DNA from: Sterolibacterium sp964437515
Lineage (GTDB): Bacteria > Pseudomonadota > Gammaproteobacteria > Burkholderiales > Rhodocyclaceae
Direction: 5' to 3'
Length of the DNA stretch: 50,288 nucleotides
Assembly: GCA_964437515.1 (NCBI GenBank)
Contig: CAYTHB010000016.1
Location: 1 to 50,288 of the forward strand
The notes below the pieces were generated by a model. The model saw nothing but the letters and a program-made list of their open reading frames with translations. It searched no databases and had not been told where the DNA came from. Shown piece after piece: positions 26,772 to 32,962 of this stretch. The translations under genes were made by a program, and so were the position numbers. Each line of letters starts with the position of its first letter. Position 1 is the stretch's first letter.

Positions 26772-28205
26772 ATGGCAACTTCCCCCGAAAACACCAGCAT
26801 GGCGGTGTTTTGTGACTTTGAAAATGTGGCGTTGGGTGTGCGTGACGCCAATTATGAAAAATTCGATATCAAGCCTGTACTCGAACGCTTGCTGCTCAAG
26901 GGCAGCATTGTCGTCAAGAAATCCTATTGTGACTGGGATCGGTACAAGAGCTTCAAGGCAGCGATGCACGAAGCCAATTTTGAACTCATCGAGATTCCTC
27001 ATGTTCGACAATCGGGCAAAAACTCAGCCGACATTCGCCTTGTCGTCGACGCGCTGGATCTTTGCTACACCAAATCGCATGTCAATACTTTCGTCATCAT
27101 CAGTGGCGATTCGGACTTTTCCCCACTGGTTTCAAAGCTGCGTGAAAATGCAAAGCAGGTCATCGGCGTGGGTGTCAAACAATCAACGTCGGATTTATTG
27201 ATTGCTAACTGCGACGAATTCATTTTTTACGATGATCTGGTACGCGAGACACGCCGCTCTGCCGCCAAGCGAGATCGGGGTGCTAACGATACGGCGACAC
27301 CGCAACCACGTCGCACGCCCGAAGAGGAAAAACGCCACAAAGAAGACCTCGACAAACGTCGTACTCAGGCAATAGACATTGCCCTGGAAACCTTTGAGGC
27401 CTTGATTGCAGAGCGAGGTGACAGCGGGAAAATATGGGCTTCGATGCTCAAGCAGGCCATCAAACGGCGCAAACCGGATTTCAATGAAAACTACTTTGGC
27501 TTTCGCACCTTCGGCAATCTGATTGAAGAAGCGCAATCTCGGGGGCTACTGGAGTTTGGTCGCGACGAAAAATCGGGCGCGTATGTTTATCGCGCTAATG
27601 CTGAACGCACATCCTCAAATGGTATGGAGACACACGAACCTGCGCAAAACGGGGAGCTTGTGACTCAAGCAGCACCGTCAGGGACGCTGATACCGGAAGA
27701 AGCGAAAGAAAAGGCTGTGATGACGGAGCCTGTGTCTCCATCACGCCCAGAAGGGGTGGCGACGGAGCAACATGAACATGGAGAAGCCCCTGTTGCAGAA
27801 GCTCTTATTTCCCCATCCAAACGACCTGCCCGAAAACCGGCTAGGTTGAGCGCACGCGAAGCCAAGGTTGCTCGGGAAAAGTCTGCTAAAGAAAAGCCAG
27901 CGCAGCAGCCTGTTGAAGAGCAGGAACTTTTGACAGAACGCGCATCGATTTCATCAGAGTCAGAAGTCGTGGCAGTGGCAGCAGCAACAATAGAGCCCGC
28001 AACAAACGAAGCGAAACCGCTTGAGGCAGCGAACAAGCGTCAAGGTGGGAAAGCTGGAAAAACCGGAAAAACCGGAAAAGCTGGGAAGTCCTCATTTGAG
28101 AATGAAATCTCAATGAATGAGGTAAAGAATACGCCCGCACGCAAAAACCCACGCAGGACGAAAAAAGACACACCGAATGAAGCGATGGATGAAAATCCTT
28201 CGTGA
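26772..28205 (+). CDS. NYN (PIN-like) RNase domain protein with OST-HTH/LOTUS domain
   Basis: 477 residues. Residues 10-155 form a NYN/LabA-like nuclease domain with acidic residues in FCDFEN (about 14), SADIRLVVDAL and ISGDSDF, the predicted Mg2+ site. Residues about 195-275 form an OST-HTH/LOTUS domain (KIWASMLKQAIKRR, then FGFRTFGNLIEEA), which binds RNA in characterised proteins. The rest is a low-complexity Ala/Glu/Lys tail with a short GKAGKTGKTGKAGKS repeat and a basic end. It probably acts in RNA processing or decay. RBS CGGAG lies before the ATG. Confidence 0.88.
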   Translation: MATSPENTSMAVFCDFENVALGVRDANYEKFDIKPVLERLLLKGSIVVKKSYCDWDRYKSFKAAMHEANFELIEIPHVRQSGKNSADIRLVVDALDLCYTKSHVNTFVIISGDSDFSPLVSKLRENAKQVIGVGVKQSTSDLLIANCDEFIFYDDLVRETRRSAAKRDRGANDTATPQPRRTPEEEKRHKEDLDKRRTQAIDIALETFEALIAERGDSGKIWASMLKQAIKRRKPDFNENYFGFRTFGNLIEEAQSRGLLEFGRDEKSGAYVYRANAERTSSNGMETHEPAQNGELVTQAAPSGTLIPEEAKEKAVMTEPVSPSRPEGVATEQHEHGEAPVAEALISPSKRPARKPARLSAREAKVAREKSAKEKPAQQPVEEQELLTERASISSESEVVAVAAATIEPATNEAKPLEAANKRQGGKAGKTGKTGKAGKSSFENEISMNEVKNTPARKNPRRTKKDTPNEAMDENPS

Positions 28206-28232
28206 GTGTGGTGGTGAAGTTCGTAGTACGGC

Positions 28233-28253
28233 GTGTGAAGTGTGAAGTGTGAA
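28233..28253 (+). repeat. Three perfect tandem 7-mers (GTGTGAA)
   Basis: GTGTGAA occurs three times without interruption at 28233-28253, shortly after the NYN gene stop, and leads into the inverted-repeat block. It is a simple microsatellite-like repeat, too short and without the spacers needed for a CRISPR array. Confidence 0.6.
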
Positions 28254-28319
28254 CTGAAAAGCACCACCCTGTCCGGCTTCGCCGGCCACCCCTCCACAGG
28301 AGGGGAATTGTTTTCAGTT
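28252..28319. repeat. REP-like palindromic element, copy A (inverted)
   Basis: The outer arms AACTGAAAA (28252-28260) and TTTTCAGTT (28311-28319) are exact complements. Inside are two hairpins: CCGGC-TTC-GCCGG (28273-28285) and CCCCTCC-ACA-GGAGGGG (28289-28305). On the minus strand it reads AATTCCCCTCC...GGAGGGGTGGCC...GGGTGG, a form typical of dispersed intergenic repeats in many genomes. A second copy in opposite orientation follows at 28356. Confidence 0.65.
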
Positions 28320-28355
28320 GCGGGATGAACGACGTTCCCTCGGATGTTGGATGGA

Positions 28356-28398
28356 AATTCCCCTCCAGTGGAGGGCTGACCCGTCAGGGTCGGGGTGG
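28356..28398. repeat. REP-like palindromic element, copy B
   Basis: AATTCCCCTCCAGTGGAGGG followed by a CTGACCC-GTC-AGGGTCGG stem and ending GGGGTGG. It is the plus-strand counterpart of copy A, so the two face each other and could form one long cruciform (28299-28309 pairs with 28356-28366). Confidence 0.6.
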
Positions 28399-28471
28399 TT
28401 TGGGAGTGCTTGTAGTGCTTATTTCATCCTCTACGGGTGGAGAGAGTTATCCCCGTGCATTAGGACATCAT

Positions 28472-28642
28472 CCTAGAAACCGTAGTTGGACGCCTTCGAG
28501 TGTGCAATCGACGGCGTCCCCCGAGGGGATTTCCTGCGGAGCATAGCGTGCTCACCCGCAAGGCGAAGTTGATAGGTAATGAAAAACATACAACATGACT
28601 GGTGTTTGTGGTGATGATAAGCGGTCAACTGCGGTTTCTAGG
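28472..28642. mobile_element. MITE-like element, 171 bp, with 17-bp terminal inverted repeats
   Basis: The left end, 28472-28488 (CCTAGAAACCGTAGTTG), and the right end, 28626-28642, are inverted copies with a single mismatch. The pentamer ATCAT lies directly outside both ends (28467-28471 and 28643-28647), as expected for a 5-bp target-site duplication. The interior has no ORF of note. The CCTAGA terminus and 5-bp duplication fit the IS1380 family (for example ISEcp1), so a non-autonomous derivative of such an element is the best inference. It sits 3 bp beyond the 3' end of the neighbouring orphan gene. Confidence 0.65.
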
Positions 28643-28650
28643 ATCATAAG

Positions 28651-29259
28651 TCAAAGGCATTCAGGATGAGCTGGAAAGTTTGACAGGCCAATCATTCGAT
28701 CCGCCCAAGCCAATTCACTTTTTGCGTAGGCATCCCAGCAATCTGTCAGGTAGTTGAGGCGAGTCAGGCTATTGTCAGTCCAGCGATAACGAAGGTCGGG
28801 TTGTTGGCATACCCATGGTGTGATTCCACACTCTGCGGAGAAGGGGGCATTCGCACATAAAACGATGTCCAAGTCAGCACAAATCCATCGCGACTGATGC
28901 TGTGCAATACGTTTCCGACCCTGAAAACAGGCTTGTAATGGTCGTGCAGCATCATGAAGCTGTTCTTGGCTAGCCCACGATGTGTTATTTGCAAAAAACT
29001 GTTTTTCCACAGTCAAACGAACGTTCAACAATCGAGCGACGATATCGTGTTTTTCTGCTTGTTGGTATTTTTCCGCAACTGCCGTACATGCCATCCAGTA
29101 AAAAAGATACGATGTTTTTTTTCCGGATTTTCTGATCCAGACGGATAGCTCACTGGGCGTCGCCGTACCGCCGTTTGCGAGTTTTCTGCACAATCGATGC
29201 AAAGCATCGCGCACGTTGCTTACTGCACGGCGTTCCTCTGAAATATTGGGTTCAGACAT
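28651..29259 (-). CDS. Orphan protein of unknown function
   Basis: About 202 residues from the ATG at 29259, which follows CGGAG at a good spacing; upstream in-frame starts are weaker. It appears soluble, with no signal peptide or membrane span, moderately rich in Trp and Cys (for example SRWICADLDIVLC and WDAYAKSELAWADRMIG). No family was recognised. It lies in an accessory patch between the MITE-like element and tRNA-Val. The AT-rich region 29365-29400 probably holds its promoter. Confidence 0.5.
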   Translation of the reverse strand: MSEPNISEERRAVSNVRDALHRLCRKLANGGTATPSELSVWIRKSGKKTSYLFYWMACTAVAEKYQQAEKHDIVARLLNVRLTVEKQFFANNTSWASQEQLHDAARPLQACFQGRKRIAQHQSRWICADLDIVLCANAPFSAECGITPWVCQQPDLRYRWTDNSLTRLNYLTDCWDAYAKSELAWADRMIGLSNFPAHPECL

Positions 29260-29467
29260 GCTGGTGCTGCTCCGCTGATGAAGCAGGATCGTTACCTTCA
29301 TGGCTGTTGGATTCTGGCGTATTGAGCAAATCGGACATGATTTGCAAGGCATCGGCAGTGTCAAATATCCGTTGAAGGCGAAGTATTGATAACAATTATT
29401 TTATCTTCTGGGGATAGAAACGGCTATCCTGTGCATTAGGGCATGTCATTAGGGCGATTGCAGAATG

Positions 29468-29502
29468 AAAAAACCCGCAGAGCCAGTCGCTGTGCGGGTT
29501 TT
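29468..29502 (-). terminator. Rho-independent terminator after tRNA-Val
   Basis: On the minus strand a 10-bp stem (AAAACCCGCA at 29470-29479 pairing with TGCGGGTTTT at 29493-29502) ends in a run of six T. It lies about 34 bp beyond the 3' end of the tRNA-Val gene. Confidence 0.85.
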
Positions 29503-29535
29503 GCAGGTTTCTCTGGATTGCTTCGGAATGTTTTG

Positions 29536-29610
29536 TGGTGGGCGATAGTGGGTTCGAACCACTGACTTCCACCGTGTGAAGGTGGCACTCTACCGCTGAG
29601 TTAATCGCCC
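29536..29610 (-). tRNA. tRNA-Val (anticodon CAC)
   Basis: 75 nt including an encoded CCA. Acceptor arms GGGCGAT and ATCGCCC pair fully. The anticodon stem CCACC/GGTGG encloses the loop TTCACAC, giving CAC for the GUG codon. The T arm (TTCGAAC loop) and D arm are normal. It is followed by an intrinsic terminator on the same strand. Confidence 0.95.
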
Positions 29611-29701
29611 ATGAGATGTGATGCGTAAAGAGTGCGCGCATTCTACGGGGAATGCGCTGACGAGGCAATAAATACTTGATGGGAAGTATGAGTTGCAGTC
29701 G

Positions 29702-30493
29702 TTACAGCTGTAACCGATTATCCGGAAATTGTCCGGAGTGTTCCAGGCGGCTGATGGTTGGGCGTAAATCCAGTCCTGTATCCGCTTTCAATTTTTGGGC
29801 ATGAAGACGCATTTCCTGCAAGGAGACATCAATGGCATCTCCTGCTGCGGCAAAGGCGATGGCGTTTCCGCTGTCGAGCGATGGAAAGACCATGGCGCGT
29901 TGATCGTAGCTTTTCCGGATGCGTTCTACACTGGCGTGAAATCCGCGACTGCGCCCGAGCAGATTGCAGATCATCAAACCGGTTTTGCTAAGTCGTTCGC
30001 GGCAGGCTTGATAAAACGTCAGCGTATCGAGATTGCCTGCACGACCATCTTCGCCAAAACCGTCGACAAAAATGGCATCGTATTTTCCCTTCGCTTGTTG
30101 AATTTGCTGGATGAATTCGTATCCGTCCGCGATGACCAGTTTCATCCGTCGTGGGTCGAATTCCAGCTTGAAATGAAGTTGCGCCACTGAAACAATACGC
30201 TCGTCGATTTCAACGATGGTCATGTGCGTTTCAGGCAGATTGCGCTGTATGAATTTGACCAGTGAAGCGGTGCCCAGTCCAATCAGCAATACGCGTCGCG
30301 GCCATTCCGATGTTCCCCCGTTGTCCTGTCGCAAGAGCAGGCACGCCATCATTTCACGGGTGTAAGCCAGTTCCAGCGCATAGGGTCGCCGAATCCGCAT
30401 GGCACCTTGAACCCAATCCGAGCCGAAGTGCAAAGAGCGCACACCGGCTTCTTCACTGATTTCAATGGGGTATTCGAATTCGAGATTGGGCAT
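29702..30493 (-). CDS. Spermidine-synthase-like / SAM-dependent Rossmann protein
   Basis: 263 residues with the polyamine-synthase fold. The nucleotide-binding motif VLLIGLGTASLVKFI (about residue 66), the acidic VEIDERIV that contacts the ribose, and DAIFVDGFGEDG in place of the spermidine synthase DxFD-type catalytic loop are visible. Whether it transfers aminopropyl groups or methyl groups cannot be decided: the YxxDYxxD-type substrate signature is not obvious. The ATG at 30493 removes a non-conserved extension that would run into the tRNA-Arg gene. Confidence 0.75.
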   Translation of the reverse strand: MPNLEFEYPIEISEEAGVRSLHFGSDWVQGAMRIRRPYALELAYTREMMACLLLRQDNGGTSEWPRRVLLIGLGTASLVKFIQRNLPETHMTIVEIDERIVSVAQLHFKLEFDPRRMKLVIADGYEFIQQIQQAKGKYDAIFVDGFGEDGRAGNLDTLTFYQACRERLSKTGLMICNLLGRSRGFHASVERIRKSYDQRAMVFPSLDSGNAIAFAAAGDAIDVSLQEMRLHAQKLKADTGLDLRPTISRLEHSGQFPDNRLQL

Positions 30494-30509
30494 GAACGCT
30501 GATGATGCG

Positions 30510-30581
30510 TCCCCTCGACAGGAATCGAACCTGTATCCCACGCTTAGGAGGCATGTGCACTATCCATTGTGCTACGAGGAG
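30510..30581 (-). tRNA. tRNA-Arg (anticodon CCT)
   Basis: 72 nt without an encoded CCA. Acceptor CTCCTCG pairs with CGAGGGG (one G-U). The anticodon stem CATGC/GCGTG surrounds CTCCTAA, giving CCT for AGG. The T loop TTCGATT is present. The bases after the discriminator A read CGC, so CCA must be added enzymatically, unlike the tRNA-Leu and tRNA-Val genes here. Confidence 0.93.
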
Positions 30582-30630
30582 TTGGATGACAAGGGGGATG
30601 GAATGCAATCGGGCATTTTAACGACTGACG

Positions 30631-30636
30631 TATAAT
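30631..30636 (+). promoter_or_regulatory. Probable -10 element upstream of uup
   Basis: A perfect TATAAT lies between the divergent tRNA-Arg gene and uup. No good -35 is seen at 17 +/- 1 bp. Transcription from here would pass through the hairpin at 30666-30708 before reaching uup. Confidence 0.45.
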
Positions 30637-30665
30637 CGCGCCAGAATTTTCATGGGTTTCCTGAG

Positions 30666-30708
30666 GGTCATACCCGCTTTTCAACGGGAGCATGGCCGTC
30701 TTTTTTTT
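30666..30708 (+). promoter_or_regulatory. Hairpin plus T8 tract in the uup leader (possible attenuator)
   Basis: GGTCAT (30666-30671) pairs with ATGGCC (30692-30697), and CCCG (30673-30676) with CGGG (30685-30688), enclosing an 8-nt loop. Three bases later comes an unbroken run of eight T (30701-30708). It has the layout of an intrinsic terminator but stands 11 bp before the uup start codon, so it could act as a leader terminator. The uup start has no Shine-Dalgarno sequence between the T run and the ATG. Confidence 0.5.
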
Positions 30709-30719
30709 GCGTATTTGCC

Positions 30720-32651
30720 ATGCCTTTGCTTACTCTGGATCAAGCCTGTTTGTCATTTGGCCATGTGGCTTTGCTCGATCATGCGCATCTGCTGATCGAT
30801 GAAGGTGAGCGTGTTGCCTTGATTGGTCGTAACGGTAGTGGAAAATCCTCTTTGTTGCGTGCTTTGGCAGGTTTGGCGACCCTGGATGATGGGGTCATTC
30901 GGATGCAGTCTGGCGCGCGAGTGGCTTATGTGGCGCAAGAGCCCGTTTTTAACGCGGAGCTCACGCTTTACGAAACCATCGCCGCAGGGCTAGGACATGT
31001 CAGCCAGCTCCTGCTGGCGTATCACGAAGCCGTTCAGCAGCTGTCGCGAGAACCTTCTGAGCAGCATTTATCGCATCTTCAGGACTTGCAAGGGCAGCTC
31101 GAACACGCGGATGGCTGGCGTATTCATATGCGTATCGAACAGGCGATTAGTCGTTTGGGTATGGATGCCGATGTGCGTATGGGCGCACTTTCGGGCGGCG
31201 GCATCAAGCGTGTTGCACTGGCGCAGGCATTGGCCATCGAGCCGGATTTATTGTTGCTGGATGAGCCGACGAACCATCTCGATCTGGATGGCATCCTTTG
31301 GCTGGAAGGTGTGATCAATGAGTTTCGTGGGGGTGTGCTGGTCATTACCCATGATCGTCATTTTCTGGATGCCATTGCCACGCGGGTGGTGGAGCTTGAT
31401 CGGGGGCACTTGTCCAGTTATCCCGGTTCTTTCTCGGCGTATCAGGAGCGCAAGGCCGCAGAGCTGGCAGCGGAAGAGGCCAAAAATGCACGTTTTGACA
31501 AGGTGCTGGCGCAAGAGGAAATCTGGATACGTAAGGGTGTCGAGGCGCGTCGTACCCGGAATGAAGGTCGTGTGTTGCGCCTTGAGGCCTTGCGTCGTGA
31601 GCGTTCGGCACGCCGGGAACGTCTGGGCAATGTGGAACTGAAAGTGGTGCGTGGCGAGCAATCGGGCAAGCTGGTGGCTGAGCTCGATCATGTGGGAAAA
31701 CAATACGGTGAGCGATGGGTGGTGCGTGATTTTTCCTGTCGCATCTTGCGGGGTGACAAAATTGGATTGATCGGCCCGAATGGCGCTGGCAAGACCACAT
31801 TACTCAAGCTATTGTTGGGAAAAATAGAACCGGATGCGGGCTCTGTGCGTTTGGGAACACGTCTGGAAGTGGCGTATTTCGACCAGTTTCGTACCGCACT
31901 GGATGAGGAAGCGACGCTGGTAGAGGTCATCAGCCCGGGGTCGGATTACGTTGAAATCGGTGGTCAGCGCAAGCATGTGATGGGCTATCTGGGAGATTTT
32001 CTGTTTGCGCCTGAGCGGGCACGTTCTCCGGTCAAATCTCTTTCGGGCGGTGAGCGTAACCGCCTGTTACTGGCGCGGTTGTTTGCGCGTCCGGCCAATG
32101 CGTTGGTGCTAGATGAGCCGACCAATGATCTGGATATCGAAACGCTGGAGTTGCTGGAGTCCTTGCTACAGGATTATCCGGGGACAGTTTTTCTGGTCAG
32201 CCACGATCGTCGTTTTCTTGATGCCGTGGTGACGCAGAGCATCGTGGCGGAAGGCGATGGACTTTGGCGAGAATATGTGGGAGGCTACGATGACTGGCTG
32301 TCGGCTAGGGCACGCGCGGCGCGGTTGAATGGCGTTGCCCCGCAAGTGGCAGGCTCTGCTGTCAAAACTGCCGTTACGGAGGCGGCGGCACCGACACCAT
32401 CGACATCATCACGTCGCGAACCCAAAGCCAAACTCAGTTATCGCGAAACGCAGGAGCTAGCACAGCTCCCTGATCGAATCAGCGCTATGGAAACAGAGCA
32501 GACCACGATTTCATCCCGTCTGGCGAGCGGAGAGGTTTATCGCGAAAACCCGGAAGAAGCACGACGGCTTCAGGTGCGGTTGGGTGAGATCGATGCAGAA
32601 CTTGAAGCCATGATGGTACGTTGGGAAGCGTTAGAAGCTCGGGCGAGTTAA
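30720..32651 (+). CDS. uup: ABC-F ATPase Uup
   Basis: 643 residues with two ABC cassettes and no membrane spans. Walker A GRNGSGKSS (about residue 36) and GPNGAGKTT (about 348), and signatures LSGGGIKR and LSGGERNR, are each followed by a LLLDEPTNHL-type Walker B. A linker of about 80 residues between cassettes and a C-terminal charged coiled-coil (last 70 residues) identify the Uup branch of ABC-F. Uup acts on ribosomes and DNA-replication intermediates in E. coli. The first signature reads SGGGIKR rather than SGGxxxR. It lies behind a possible leader attenuator. Confidence 0.92.
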   Translation: MPLLTLDQACLSFGHVALLDHAHLLIDEGERVALIGRNGSGKSSLLRALAGLATLDDGVIRMQSGARVAYVAQEPVFNAELTLYETIAAGLGHVSQLLLAYHEAVQQLSREPSEQHLSHLQDLQGQLEHADGWRIHMRIEQAISRLGMDADVRMGALSGGGIKRVALAQALAIEPDLLLLDEPTNHLDLDGILWLEGVINEFRGGVLVITHDRHFLDAIATRVVELDRGHLSSYPGSFSAYQERKAAELAAEEAKNARFDKVLAQEEIWIRKGVEARRTRNEGRVLRLEALRRERSARRERLGNVELKVVRGEQSGKLVAELDHVGKQYGERWVVRDFSCRILRGDKIGLIGPNGAGKTTLLKLLLGKIEPDAGSVRLGTRLEVAYFDQFRTALDEEATLVEVISPGSDYVEIGGQRKHVMGYLGDFLFAPERARSPVKSLSGGERNRLLLARLFARPANALVLDEPTNDLDIETLELLESLLQDYPGTVFLVSHDRRFLDAVVTQSIVAEGDGLWREYVGGYDDWLSARARAARLNGVAPQVAGSAVKTAVTEAAAPTPSTSSRREPKAKLSYRETQELAQLPDRISAMETEQTTISSRLASGEVYRENPEEARRLQVRLGEIDAELEAMMVRWEALEARAS

Positions 32652-32962
32652 GAACGTGACTCGATATGCCATGTTGATGGACTTTGGGGGCGGTTTTTTG
32701 AAATGACGGTTTTGCTACGCTGATATCTCCAGAATCGACCTGTGAAACAGTGCATAAATACGTTGTAAAACCCCGACAGGGCTTGCGTCGCACTAGGAAT
32801 GTGCATTATTATTTTTGTTAAATATTATGTCGATGTGCTTGTTTTTCATGTATTTACTGTTTTGTTTTGGCCTTTGGGTTTATAAGCCTTGCTTGTGCAA
32901 GAGATCATAAAAATGAAAGACGCAACGAAATGATGCATCGATATTGTCGGCAGGAGCACTGA
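32652..32962 (+). promoter_or_regulatory. AT-rich upstream region of the polyketide/lipid operon
   Basis: 311 bp without a gene, clearly more AT-rich than its surroundings between about 32800 and 32940. It is expected to hold the operon promoter. A short stem CTTGC/GCAAG (32888-32901) lies about 60 bp before the start codon. AGGAG at about 32951-32955 is a good ribosome-binding site for the ATG at 32963. No convincing pair of -35 and -10 elements could be fixed, and no uup terminator is obvious. Confidence 0.45.

Noticed and set aside
28233..28253. Tandem GTGTGAA repeats as a possible CRISPR
   Set aside because: Units are 7 bp and contiguous, with no spacers, and no cas gene is near.
29396..29668. 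Minus-strand ORF spanning tRNA-Val and its terminator
   Set aside because: It translates through a clear tRNA gene and an intrinsic terminator.
30692..30800. Out-of-frame leader ORF over the T8 run before uup, with possible slippage
   Set aside because: Its ATG has a purine-rich stretch only one base upstream, too close for a ribosome-binding site, and the peptide is not recognisable; the hairpin explanation is simpler.
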